A program made the position numbers and the translations under genes. From positions 1 to 64,000 of the forward strand of contig NZ_CP119561.1 of the NCBI RefSeq assembly GCF_029278565.1: a DNA stretch of 64,000 bases, in the 5' to 3' direction. A model generated the notes under the pieces. That model saw only the letters and a program-made list of their open reading frames with translations, was not told the DNA's origin and did not search any database. Source of the DNA: Haloarcula halophila (GTDB lineage Archaea > Halobacteriota > Halobacteria > Halobacteriales > Haloarculaceae). This document shows positions 28,414 through 39,656 of this stretch, piece by piece (within the stretch, counting starts at the first letter, position 1; each line of letters begins with the position of its first letter).

Positions 28414-28972
28414 GTTCCAGGAACGGCTCGAAGAGGTCGAACGGCTCGTTCGAGATGACCGTGACGAGGTCGGGAAGCGAGCGGGGGTCCCATTCATCGT
28501 ATTCACGTACGACCCGGGCGACGAAATTGAGGTCGATGAAGAGGTTCGAAACCTCATCGAGAAACTGGAATATCACGACCAGAACGTCGCAGCAATCGAT
28601 ATGCGTGATCTGGTCTTCACGATCCTCGAAGAACGCGGGATTCTGGATAACGTCATTGACCTCGAACGCCGAGACAAAGAGCAGCTACTCGACGGCCTGA
28701 AATCGTCGCTGCTGGACGACGGTGAGATGGGGAAGCTGGCTTCAGCAATCGCCGAACAGGCAGAGACAGCAGATACTGTCATCGTCTACCGGATGGGTAT
28801 TCTCTATCCGTTTGCAAGCGCGTCCACTCTGATGGGACAATTAGAAACGAATACGCCGGACGAGACCCCAATCGTATTCTGTTACCCGGCGACAGTCGAT
28901 GACAAGAGCTTAAGATTCCTCGATGAATCTGAAGGAACATATTACCGCGCAAGGGTGATCGGACATGAGTGA
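28403..28972 (+). CDS. brxB: BrxB (DUF1788) BREX protein
   Basis: The 189-residue protein includes PFIVFTYDPGDEIEVDEEVR and AIDMRDLVFTILEERGILD, ending with TPIVFCYPATVDDKSLRFLD, in line with the DUF1788 family. BrxB is a core component present in nearly all BREX types, function unknown. It overlaps brxA by 11 nt and brxC by 8 nt. Confidence 0.9.
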   Translation: MPSEFQERLEEVERLVRDDRDEVGKRAGVPFIVFTYDPGDEIEVDEEVRNLIEKLEYHDQNVAAIDMRDLVFTILEERGILDNVIDLERRDKEQLLDGLKSSLLDDGEMGKLASAIAEQAETADTVIVYRMGILYPFASASTLMGQLETNTPDETPIVFCYPATVDDKSLRFLDESEGTYYRARVIGHE

Positions 28973-31900
28973 CACTACTACATCACACCAGATACACGAA
29001 ATCTTCTACCGGTCGATCAATCGGAAAATCGACCGCGTCGTCAAGGTCGACAACGACGACCCGAGTGTCGTCAAGAAAGAGCTTGAAGAGTACATCCTCA
29101 CACCGCAGCTCGAACGGCACTTTTCGGACGCATTAGAGGCCGTCATCGACACCGAACACGCACAGACGGAAGACGTCGGCATGTGGGTCTCGGGGTTCTT
29201 CGGTTCCGGGAAGAGCCACTTCATGAAGATCCTCGGGCACGTCCTGGAAAACCGCGAATTCGACGATACCCAGGCGGCCGATATGTTCCGGGATCGCATC
29301 GAGGGCAACGAAATGCTCGACGGTGCGGTCGGCTCCGTGACGCAGAAATTCGACTCGGAGGTGCTGATGTTTCAGATCGGCGCGAAAGCTGATGCCTCCG
29401 GGAGCGAGTCAATCACGGAGATCATTCACCGGGAGTTCAACACCTCACGTGGCTACGCGTCGATGCCCTGGGTCGCCCAAATGGAGCAGGAACTCGAATC
29501 TAGGGGAGTCTACGACGACTTCGTCAACGCCATCGAGACGAACACCGGGAAAGACTGGACGGAGGCCCGCAAGGACGCTATGTTCGTCCGGTCGGACATG
29601 GAGACTGCCTTGGTCGAGGCAACCGACGAATTCGACGACGAAGACGATGCGGCTCGGGCGATTGATGACGTTCAGGATAACGTCCTGATCAACCCTTCGA
29701 CGCTCGCTGAGGACATCGTGGACTACGTCGAGAAACGGGAGGAGGAGACGGGAGACAACTGTCGGTACTTCGTCTTCATCGACGAGATCTCCCAATTCAT
29801 CGGCGACGACGGACAACTCCTCTTGGAGCTACAGAGCATCGTCGAGGAATTCGGACAGAAGGGCAAGGGGAAAATCTTCCTCGGAGTCACGTCTCAGGAG
29901 CAGCTCCAACAGCTGATTCCCGGCGTGCTGGAAAAGGAAGCCGAGGAATCGAAGGTCATCGACCGCTTCCCACATCGGTTCGACCTCACCTCCGAGAACC
30001 TGGATAAAGTCGTCCGCGACCGTGTTCTCAGTAAAAAGGGGAGTACAGGGGTACAATCGGTGATCTTTACGACGAGCATGAAGGGTTCCTCTCGGCAAAG
30101 TATAAACTCGAATCTGCCAAAGTCTGAAACCGATTACTCGGGACAACTTCATCGACTGTTACCCGTTCCTTCCCTACCAGCTCGACATCCTTCCGGAAAT
30201 TTTCAAGTCACTCGGAAAAGGCTCCGACGATCAGTTGGCCGGGAGTGAGCGGACGCTGATTGACGTCACACAGAGCGTCCTTAAAGACGAGGAGTACCTC
30301 TACAACGAGGAACTTGGGGCGCTGGTCACGCTGGACATGATCTTCGACGAGATCAGCAACGACATTCCCAGCAGTGACGTCAAATCCATCCGCGAGGCGA
30401 AACCGAAGGACGCCGACACGGAGACCGCACGGCGCGTCCTCAAATCTCTCTACCTCCTCCAGCAGCTCCCCTGGATTCCGAACACAGCGGACAACATTGC
30501 CACGTCACTCCAGCGTGAACTCGGGCCAACCCAGGAGTTGGAGGGCGAGGTGGAGGATACGCTTGACGCGCTCGTCGACGCCGGCTTTGTCGGCCGGAGC
30601 GAAGAAGGATACCGGTTCCTCCGCGAAACTGAACGTGAGCTCGAAAACGAGATTAAGGGGATCGAAGTCGGTCCTGGCGACATCCGCCGGTCGTCCAAGC
30701 GCTTCCTGAACGACATCCTCGACGAAACCTCTCGCGTCAACTACGAGGGGAAGACGTTCCAGCTGAACTTGAACATCGACGGTGAGGAGATCACGTCTAA
30801 GGGCTACATCGACCTGAAGACCTACTCGCCGATCTACCAGCGATACGAGGACCTCGACCCGGACGGTCTGAAGACGCAGAGCTTCAGTGAGGACGATTCC
30901 CTCTACTGGATCGCCGACGACGAGAAGCAACACACCATCTACGACAAGCTGAAATCGATCTACCAGATCAACACCGTCGTCAAAGAGAAGCGCGGGAACG
31001 AACTCAGCCAGGAAGAACAGGAAGCACTCGGACAGAAGCAAGAGGACCTCCAGCGCCTCCGCAGCGAAGTCGAGCGCGAGTTCAAACGCAGCTTCCAACG
31101 CGGCGTACTGATCTACAACGGCGATACCGAGGAGTTCGACGCGACCAACACCTCACTCAGTTCGCTCGTATCACGGAAGACAGACAACGCCATCCCGAAG
31201 GTCTTCCACAAGTTCAACCACGGTTCTGCTTCAGTGAAGGACCGTCATATCAAGGACATATTCGGTGACCTTGATAAGTCGTCAACTCCCGCAGCCCTCA
31301 CCGAACTGGGTGTCATTCAGGACGGAGACCTTCTTGCGGAAGCATACATCGCGTCTGAAGTCGAAGACGAAATCCAGAGCCGCGAAAAAGCCGGTCAAGA
31401 CCGTACTGGAGACGACCTAATCAGCCACTTCGCACAGCCGCCATACGGCTGGAGCAGAAACGTCGTCAGACTCGCCGCTGCCGTCCTCTTCCGACACGGT
31501 GCTATCATCCCGACGTACAAGGAGCGAACGTACAGCACGTATACGGAGGACGGCGCACAGGAGCTGTTCACCCAGGTTACGAAGTTCAAGAACACCTCCT
31601 TCGACGAGCGGGAGACTGTTGACGTCGAAACGCGAGAGGACGCAAAGCAACTCCTCGACCGGCTGTTCGACCGCAAAGTCCAATCCACCGACCAAGCAGT
31701 CGATGAGGGGATCCGCGAGGAAGCGAATACATGGGAGTCTACCACGAGCACCCTGCTTTCGCAATTGCGGCGAGTAGGCTTCCCGCTGGCCGACGACGTC
31801 GAGGACTTCCAGAACAGACTCAACAACCTCCTCCAGCAGCCCACCTCCGCCAAGCGCATCAAGAAGTTCGCCGAGTTCGAGGACGAACTGGAGAACCTCG

Positions 31901-32604
31901 CTAAAACGGCAAAAGCAGTTGCCGAGTTCTGTGGCGAAACGGGTGGCGAGAACCACCTGAAGGAGTACGAAACGATTCAGGACTTCATCTCTGGAGAGTG
32001 GGAAACACTCGTGGATGAAGCAGCTGATCACGACATCGTTCACATAAGCGACGAAGCTCGTGACGCTGCTGACCGCGTCAAGAACACGCTGGACACCGAG
32101 GGTGTCATTGAGCAGTGGAACGACGTCAAGACCGATTATCGGACTGCAGCGGAGGCCTTCGCCTCGACGTACGAGGAACTGTACGAACAGCGCTATGAGA
32201 CCTACACTGCGTCCATCGAAAACGTCCGTGCGTACGCAGGTGACGACATCGACGACAATGACCTGGAGTCGGCAATATCGGACTTGACGGAGCGCCAGGG
32301 CGAGGGATCGGTCGATCTGGACATCTCCAGCAAGGACCACATCAACCCCACACCTTCGCTCACACGCCTTATCGAGCACATCCAGACTGTCGATGCGTAC
32401 GAGAGCGCAGCAAAGAACGAAATCGACGACATCGAGGATGATGACGACGATGGGAAGACCCGCAAGAAAGTGGACACGTCCGACATCTTCGGGAACACCG
32501 TCGTGACTGAGGTTGACGACATCGAGAAGCCAATCACCGACCTCCGAGAGAAGGTCGAAGAACTCCTTGACCAAGAGGGAGACGTCGAGATCCGGTTCCG
32601 GTAG
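28965..32604 (+). CDS. brxC: BrxC/PglY ATPase, two single-base frameshifts
   Basis: The N-terminal half has Walker A GFFGSGKSHFMKILGHVLEN (residues ~75) and the acidic FVFIDEISQFIGDDGQ (Walker B). Around 30040 a G run must gain one base to read KKGEYRGTIGDLYDEHEGFL, and near 30115 another base is missing before ITRDNFIDCYPFLPYQLDI and the C-terminal 790 residues, which include a coiled-coil region and end with VEELLDQEGDVEIRFR. Total length (~1210 residues) is normal for BrxC. It is the large ATPase of BREX and acts with PglX and PglZ. As read, only the ATPase half would be made. Confidence 0.9.
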
Positions 32605-32683
32605 GGTAACTTCTCGAACTAACCCTCTGCGCTGAATCTCTCGACCTGTGTCGAGACGGTGACGGAACGAGCCCGTGACCCAA

Positions 32684-32796
32684 TACTATAAGAGACGCCA
32701 ACTGCTTGTCGGTGGTATGTCATCGCGGGCGGGAATCACGACACAGCGTACTGCCGTCCCGCCCGTTTCGTGGCAGTACGCGACCCTCTAATATCC
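32684..32796 (+). promoter_or_regulatory. Promoter and leader of pglX with interlocked stems
   Basis: A TATA-like ACTATAAG (about 32686-32693) lies ~27 nt before an ATG at 32717 that opens a 24-codon frame. The leader contains two perfect stems: CGGGCGGGA (32726-32734) with TCCCGCCCG (32757-32765), and GCGTACTGCC (32746-32755) with GGCAGTACGC (32772-32781). Their order A-B-A'-B' is that of an H-type pseudoknot. The small frame ends at 32791, 5 nt before the pglX ATG. Confidence 0.5.
32717..32791 (+). CDS. Possible 24-residue leader peptide upstream of pglX
   Basis: The frame begins MSSRAGITTQRTAV and ends WQYATL before TAA at 32789-32791. It covers both stems of the leader and would place terminating ribosomes directly ahead of the pglX start. 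It may simply be a chance frame; the near-leaderless distance to the TATA-like element is the main argument for it. Confidence 0.3.
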   Translation: MSSRAGITTQRTAVPPVSWQYATL

Positions 32797-35700
32797 ATGT
32801 CCACGACACACGGTCAACCTGGTCTCTCGTCGGATCAACGCTCAACCATCCGAAGCACTATCATCAGCACACGCCACACGCTCGAAGACGAGCTTCGCCG
32901 CCAGCTCGAAAAGTACGGCATCTATGAGGACAAGAAACTTCCACAGGATCAGCTGACGCATCTCTCTGCCGAGGAACTCCACACCCGCGATAGAATAGAC
33001 GCAGCCATCGAACGAGAACTCGAATCCACGGATGGAAACCTGGAACGGTCGATCACTAACTACGTCCGCGAAGCCACGAAGACCTATCTCAACCGATTCG
33101 TCGCGCTAAAAACCATCGAGGTTCGTGGTCTCGTCGAGGAGACCATCACTGAACGGCCGGAGTACGGCAACCGGTCGTACATGCACCACACCGTGGCCGA
33201 AATCGCTGGTGAACTCACCAACGCGCAAGACGACGGTTTTGGTGCCGCACTTGACCTAGCGTACCAGGAGATCGGTGCGGAGATTCGGATGATCTTCGAG
33301 GAATCCGAACACACCGCTATTGACCTCGATGCGCAGGTTCGAGAAGAGGTTCTCGACGAATTGGACGCAATTGACGACGAAGCCTGGGAGAGCGACGAAG
33401 CTCTGGGCTGGGTGTACCAGTATTTCGGTGAGGAGGAGCGTGAGGATATCGACGAACGCATCGACGAAGAGAATTACAAAGTCTCAGGTACCGATATAGC
33501 AACAAAGACCCAGCTTTTCACGCCACGTTATATTGTCGAATGGATGGTTGATAATTCTCTTGGGCGGACGTGGCTTGAAATGAAAGGGGAGCGGACGAAT
33601 ATCGACAGTGAGGAGAATTGCTTCTACCTTGCACCCCCCCAAGACTCACTAATTAACCGGGAAGAAAAGTCAGTTGAGGAAATTACGGTTCTTGACCCCG
33701 CCTGTGGCAGCGGTCATATGCTGTTTTATTCTTTTGACATCCTTTATCAAATGTATCTGGAGGAGGGGAAGTCCCAGAGAAATACATACCGCGGGAAATT
33801 CTCAGAAACAACCTCTATGGTATCGATATCGATTCAGGGGCTGCGCAAATCGCCGCGCTCTCGCTTTATTTGAAGGCCAAAGAGCAATCACCAGAAGTTG
33901 CAATCCCACAGCTGAACATCGCTTCAGCCGACGCGGTACTTATTAACGGAGATAGGAAGCAGGAGGTACTTGAACGAACAGAGTCGGAGCTCGAAGAAGA
34001 AATACTAGAGCAACTCTGGCGAAGCTTCGATAACATCCGAGAGTTCGGCAGTCTCATCCGTATTGAGGATCGGATTGAATCGATTCTTGATGAGCACCGT
34101 GACTCAATTCAAGAATCAGGCCAGTCTCAATTCACGTCAGAGGGAGGGCTTGCGACTCAAAGCTCATTTGTTACTAGTGAAGGTGGCGAAGAAACGTGGG
34201 AAGAAGTAAAGAATCGACTCCTTGACTCAGTTAGGGAACTGGCGACTGAAGCTTTGGATCATAACGACCCCGTTGAGGAGATGTTTGCAGAAGAAGTGGA
34301 AAAGACAGTTGAATTAGTGGATCTACTCGTTGCGGACTACAGTGTTGTCGTCTCTAACCCCCCATATCTTGATAGCGGTAAAATGGGCGATGACCTGACT
34401 CAGTTCCTTAAGGACACTTACAAAAGCAGCAGGGATACCTATGCTGCATTCATTGAGCGGAACACAGAGTTTCTCGCCCCTGATGGACTAGCGTCTATGA
34501 TCACCCCAGAGACATTTATGTTCAATTACAGCTTCCGGGGCCTTCGGCCAAAACTTCTAGAGAACTCGGAGTTCGTTGATGTCGTTCATCTTACTAACCG
34601 AGATGAAGCTTACATGAATGTCTGTACACTGATTTCTAACTCCAAGCACAACCGCCGGTCCCGTTTTATTCGTTTAATAGGAGCAGACGATAGGCCAGCA
34701 GCATTAAACAATACAATAACGGACCTTAGGGTAGGAGACAGTTCAGAGCGACAGTACTTCGCTAACCAGTCAGCATTCCTGGAAATTGATCGATCTCCAT
34801 TTATCTATTGGTTTGGGAAAGAAGTCTTGGACCTATTCATTAAGTATGGGAATCTAAAAGATACTGCTGATGTCTTGAGGGGACTTGACACCGGAAATGA
34901 CGACCGTTTTGTTCGGTATGACTGGGAAGTTGACCCGAACGATAATTCTTGGAACAGGTATGTAATGAGCGGCGAGGGAGAGCCATTCTTCGAAGCCTCA
35001 AATATGAAAGCATTGTGGGAAAATAACGGAGCAGAAATCAAATCAACCGATGATAGTATCGTCCCCAGCGAGGACAGATACTTTGATGAAGGAATGACAT
35101 ACCGAAGGTTTGGCGATCTTGTCGTTCGTCACCTCCCAGCTAATTGGATTCCGAGTGACGGGAGCCCATTTATTGGGCCACACGAGAATGACCGAATACT
35201 TCACATTCTTGGCTATCTCAATTCATCACTGGCGGAATTCGTTATTGAGGGTCTGAATCCGGGCCTGAACATTCAGATTGGTGACGTTGAACGTATCCCT
35301 ATCGACACTAGTTGGCGGAACGATGAAATCGAACGTCTATCAGAAATTGCTATTGAAGTGCAGGAAGAACGGCAATCCTATTTAGAAACTGCTCCAGTTT
35401 ATCACGGAGGTGAGAAGTTCAGAAGTGAGTCAATGAGTGAATATCTCTTCAAAGAAGATCTTCTTGATTCGGCTTTGCTGGTTATTCGGCATAAGATCTC
35501 AGAAGCAGTTTTCGACTATTACGAAATATCTAACGACACGAGAGAGCAAATTTACCAGGAGAGTGAACGAGTGATCGGAAAAGATTACGTACTGACGTCT
35601 GACCAGCCAGTTCCGGAGCTAGTCGATCAAATTGGTGTGGAGCCAACGGTCGTAACAGATGAAGAATATCAAAAACTTAGGGGGGCGTTTGAATCCTTCT

Positions 35701-36461
35701 CTGGTGATGATCTACAAGAAGCTTCAAAAGAACTCGGCGTCTCCCCATTTACGATTGCAGATCTTCGCCGTGAATCATATGATGAAGAGCGTAAAGAGAT
35801 ATATGCTGAGGATCAGCTTTCGTTTGCAATAGGACATGCGCTTGGTCACTGGAATACCTTCGACCAGCTTCCGGCACCCGATAGTGAAATTGTTCCAATT
35901 GGTGATAGTTATGAAGAGAATATCGGTTGGTATGTAGATGAAGTGGTTCAGCATTTAACGGGAGACGATGAATGGCGACCTCGATTTAATGACCATTTGG
36001 GGCGAGAGGTGGCTGACTGGATTCAGAATCGGTTCTTCCGATATCACCACTGCAAAGAATATCGTCGCCGAGGGCAGCGTATTCCGATTTATTGGCAAAT
36101 CGAAAGCCCTGCTGAGGAGTTCAGTTGCTTCCTTTATTACCACGGAATAGATGAAAATACCCTTCCGAAGCTCCGAGGACAGTATCTTGATCCGCGGATC
36201 AACGAGCTCGAAAATGAACTCGAAACCTTAAACGCTCAGACAAACCGGGAAAATCCAGACAAAGATCTCCTGAATAGACAGGAGGAGGTCCAGACCGAAC
36301 TTGATGATCTCGAACAATTCCGTGAAACCATAGATAAAATGATTGACGACGGCGTCACAGTTGACGTTGAGAAGGGTATTTGGGAGAACCTCAAGGAATG
36401 GGATCAGTACGAAGTCCTCGAAACTGGGCTTCCCAAACTGAAGTCCAGTTACTCTCGATGA
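32797..36461 (+). CDS. pglX: PglX adenine-specific DNA methyltransferase, one frameshift in a G run
   Basis: The N-terminal ~220 residues are a helical PglX-specific region. The methyltransferase domain shows motif I EITVLDPACGSGHMLFY (residues ~310) and, after the frameshift near 33768, motif IV VVVSNPPYLDSGKMG. A GAGGAGGGGAAGTC sequence must have one more G for the frame to read EEGEVPEKYIPREILRNN and continue LYGIDIDSGAAQIAALSLYL. PglX methylates host DNA at a BREX-specific site. The start at 32797 follows a separate promoter and leader. Base composition becomes clearly more AT-rich from about 33490, which suggests exchange of the specificity part. Confidence 0.9.
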
Positions 36462-36485
36462 GGTAAAGTCGGCCGTTTCTCCAAT

Positions 36486-37025
36486 ATGGATTTAGAGGTA
36501 GTTAACGCAGTAGGGTCGGGTGATTTGGGGATAGAGATTGATCTAAATCGACTAACAGCCGATTTCGAGGAAGTTGAGTTTGATCCAGATAAGTACCCAG
36601 GTGCCTATGTAAGGCTCGAAGATGTGGAGCCACTGATTACGGTTTATAGAACTGGAAAATATATTATTACAGGATCAACGTCCGAAGAGGAAGCCTACCA
36701 CTGTAGAAGACGTTTCTTGGAACTTCTTTCTGACAGGGGAGTACTGGATACACCAGATGATAAATGGTTCTCTATGCAGAATTACGTATGTACAGGAGAA
36801 TTAGACCAGGTTCAGAACCTAAACGCGCTCGCAATTGGTCTGGGATTAGAGTATACAGAGTATGAGCCTGAACAGTTCCCAGGTCTCGTTTTTCGGCCTG
36901 ACGACCACCCAGTAGTGATATTGATATTTGCGTCCGGTAAAGTGGTCGTCACTGGAGCAAAGGACATTGATGCGGCAGAGGAGGCATTTCAGAGCTTAAA
37001 GGGAGATTTAGATGCTCTGGTGTAA
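36486..37025 (+). CDS. tbp: TATA-box-binding protein (TBP) paralogue inside the BREX operon
   Basis: At 179 residues it has the length of archaeal TBP and two sequence repeats. The first reads VVNAVGSGDLGIEIDLNRLT, then YPGAYVRLEDVEPLITVYRT and GKYIITGSTSEEEAYH; the second reads NYVCTGELDQ, QFPGLVFRPDDHPVVILIFA and GKVVVTGAKDIDAAEEAF. This is the two-fold saddle of TBP, and the second half matches the classic FPGLVYRL..SGK.V.TGAK motif, but the first half is divergent. It starts 24 nt after pglX and is AT-rich like it. It probably recruits RNA polymerase to alternative promoters, perhaps those of this island. Confidence 0.85.
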   Translation: MDLEVVNAVGSGDLGIEIDLNRLTADFEEVEFDPDKYPGAYVRLEDVEPLITVYRTGKYIITGSTSEEEAYHCRRRFLELLSDRGVLDTPDDKWFSMQNYVCTGELDQVQNLNALAIGLGLEYTEYEPEQFPGLVFRPDDHPVVILIFASGKVVVTGAKDIDAAEEAFQSLKGDLDALV

Positions 37026-37106
37026 TGTGAATAAGGGATGGACACCAATCGAAGCACGAAAGACTACCCGAAACAACCTTCAGCCTATCGTAGGAAAGGA
37101 GTTTTA

Positions 37107-39533
37107 ATGGGAGATCTCGCGGACAGCATTATCACGGAACTCCGGCAGAAGTTCGACCGACACCCGGTCTGGGTGTGGTACGACGCCCAGGAGAAGTACA
37201 AGGGCGTCCTCGACGAGGTCGAAGCTGCCCTCGACAACGTTACGCTCGCGCGCTACGATGGCAGCTACTTCGAACTGAAGCGCCGCCTCTACGAAGAAGA
37301 CCCGAACTACGAGAAGAACTGGCTGTTCTACATCCCTGAATCAAGGAACGAGGCCGAGTGGTTCCGCGACATCCACGCACTCGGGCGACAGTACCGTGTA
37401 GGCCAGGACATCGACGACACGCCCGTGACGCAGTTCCTCGTCGAGCACGACGAGGAGATACCCGATGCCTACGAGGACTGGGGCCAGAACCGCGAGGTTC
37501 AGCGCCTGGCGTTCTTCTGTGTTCTCTTCGACACTGCTGGCCCGGAGACGGACGAGTGGGTACGGGCCTACCTCTCGAACCCGGAAGAGTATCGTGAGAC
37601 AATTGAGGACAACGCGATGGCAGACGCCTGGGACGCCCAGCTCCGAGAGGAGTACGGTGTCACGGCGGGGCTCGACCCGAAAGAGCTAGCGACTCAGCTT
37701 CTCTTCGGCGAGGTGGCCAGCCGAGCACCGACGTCCCGGTACGACGAACTCGCGGCGGACGATACCCGCGCAGCTGCGACGTTCTGTGACGAGTGGCAGC
37801 AGTACGCCCCTGCCGAGTTCCGGCGCTACGCCGAACGAATCGAGGAAGACTACGACCTTGCGGAGACCGTCGTGGAATCGGAACGCGCCCACTGGGACGC
37901 TACTGCGTTCAAAGGTATCGACATGGGCCTCATCCGGCTCGTGATGGAACGACTCGCCGAAGAGACGTACGCTGATCTCCCCGACATCGCCGCCGATCTC
38001 GAACAGACCGTCACGAGCCGCCAGAACAGCTTCTGGAGCAACGAGGACCTCGTCGATTGGTCCGTCCCTGCCCGGGCCATCGAAACCCTCCAGCAGATTG
38101 GAACCGTCGACGCGGACGAGGCGAAGACCCTCACGTCAGAAGAACTCGCCCAGGCCTACACGGGCGACGACGGCTGGTGGCAGATCGACGCGTCCTATCG
38201 GCGATATATCGATGCAACCCGGAAGACCACGTTCGTCTACCCGAAGGAACCGGTGGTGAAACGGCGGGTCACCAGACACTACATGTCCTTCCTCCAGGGC
38301 GTCAATCGCCCGCTCGCCGATATCCTGAGTGACGATCCGACGCTCGGAACCCCCCAGGCCTCGTTCTACGAGGAGTTCGCTGACTTGGATAACGGAACGG
38401 CGATCATCATCTGTGACGGCCTGCGCTACGAACTCGCCGAAGCGATCAAGGAGAATCTCGGCCGCCAGACCGACTTCGAACAGAACCTGAGCGCTGTCAG
38501 TGCAGCGCTGCCGTCGATTACCGAAGTTGGGATGGCAGCACACCTCCCCGGAGAACTCGGACTCTCTCTGGACGATGACGACCTCGTCGTGACCAGCGGT
38601 GGCGAGGAGATGAACGGCAAATCGGACCGCATTGAACGGCTCAGCAACGCGGGCTTCGAAGTCGTAGACATGGACGAGGTGAGCGACATCTCGCTGGAGC
38701 AGCTGACCGAGTCCGAGCCAGTTCCTCGCGTCGTCTACTCCGGGACGATAGACAAACTCGGTGAGAATCTCGACGACGACGAAGCGTTCAGCCAAGTCGC
38801 CTCGCACGTCGACGACGTCGAACGTACAGTCCAGCGACTCAAGCAAGCCGGATACACCCGATTCGTCATCACAAGCGATCACGGGTTCCTCTACACAGAC
38901 CGACTATCTGACGATCTCAAGGTCGAATCCCCTGACCTCGCCTCCATCGTAAAGCGACGGTTCGCCGCTGCCGACAGCGATACTCCACTCGTCGATACGG
39001 ACGAGTTCATCGAGATCGACCCCGATGCGCTTTCTGACCTCGGAATCGATGCCCCCGACCTGAAGTTGCTGTTCCCCCGAAGTGTCGCGTGCTTCAAGGC
39101 ACAGGGTGGGAACATGCGCTACTTCCACGGCGGGATTTCTCTCCAAGAGCTGCTTGTCCCGTGTCTCACCGTAACGACCGAAGGAATCGAGGAAAGCGCG
39201 TCGATCACTTACGACGTTTCCATCCCCGATCCGATCACGAACTCCATTGTCCCTGTGGAAATCGAGGCCAAAAGCGGTCAAGTTGCCTTCGACCCAGCAC
39301 CGACTCTGGAAGTTCGTGCGAACATCGACGGTGAGCCCGTTGCAGACCCTGCTTCGATGGAGATCTCGCCGGGAACCAATACCACCAGAGTCAGGCTCAA
39401 ACAAGGCGCGATCTCCGGAGAGGACACGGTCCAATTCGAGGTCATAGATACGGACACCAGAGAGACGATAAGCAAGCAGACGGTGAATCTCGATCTGCTC
39501 TTCGGGGATGACGATATGGGATTCGACGTCTAA
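37107..39533 (+). CDS. pglZ: PglZ alkaline-phosphatase-superfamily BREX protein
   Basis: The likely start is MGDLADSIITELRQKFD at 37107, preceded by a GGAG ribosome-binding-like site; the open frame extends 23 codons upstream without similarity. The 808-residue protein contains the phosphatase-like core with GTAIIICDGLRYELAEAI (metal-binding Asp) and FVITSDHGFLYTD (Asp-His pair), then ends with a beta-rich domain. PglZ is a core BREX effector of unknown exact chemistry; loss of the active site abolishes function in studied systems. GC content returns to the island norm here. Confidence 0.9.
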   Translation: MGDLADSIITELRQKFDRHPVWVWYDAQEKYKGVLDEVEAALDNVTLARYDGSYFELKRRLYEEDPNYEKNWLFYIPESRNEAEWFRDIHALGRQYRVGQDIDDTPVTQFLVEHDEEIPDAYEDWGQNREVQRLAFFCVLFDTAGPETDEWVRAYLSNPEEYRETIEDNAMADAWDAQLREEYGVTAGLDPKELATQLLFGEVASRAPTSRYDELAADDTRAAATFCDEWQQYAPAEFRRYAERIEEDYDLAETVVESERAHWDATAFKGIDMGLIRLVMERLAEETYADLPDIAADLEQTVTSRQNSFWSNEDLVDWSVPARAIETLQQIGTVDADEAKTLTSEELAQAYTGDDGWWQIDASYRRYIDATRKTTFVYPKEPVVKRRVTRHYMSFLQGVNRPLADILSDDPTLGTPQASFYEEFADLDNGTAIIICDGLRYELAEAIKENLGRQTDFEQNLSAVSAALPSITEVGMAAHLPGELGLSLDDDDLVVTSGGEEMNGKSDRIERLSNAGFEVVDMDEVSDISLEQLTESEPVPRVVYSGTIDKLGENLDDDEAFSQVASHVDDVERTVQRLKQAGYTRFVITSDHGFLYTDRLSDDLKVESPDLASIVKRRFAAADSDTPLVDTDEFIEIDPDALSDLGIDAPDLKLLFPRSVACFKAQGGNMRYFHGGISLQELLVPCLTVTTEGIEESASITYDVSIPDPITNSIVPVEIEAKSGQVAFDPAPTLEVRANIDGEPVADPASMEISPGTNTTRVRLKQGAISGEDTVQFEVIDTDTRETISKQTVNLDLLFGDDDMGFDV

Positions 39534-39656
39534 CCACTGCCCGTTCTCAACGATTTGTGCCGGTCGGCCCGAGAGTAGATTCGAAGCAGTCGTCGATAAT
39601 GGATTGGCCCAGTTTTACCGACACCAATATGCCCCCGGCTCTGTTCCTCCTTTACA

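Noticed and set aside
31417-32574. 385-residue minus-strand ORF inside brxC
   Set aside because: Antisense shadow of the conserved BrxC C-terminal region.
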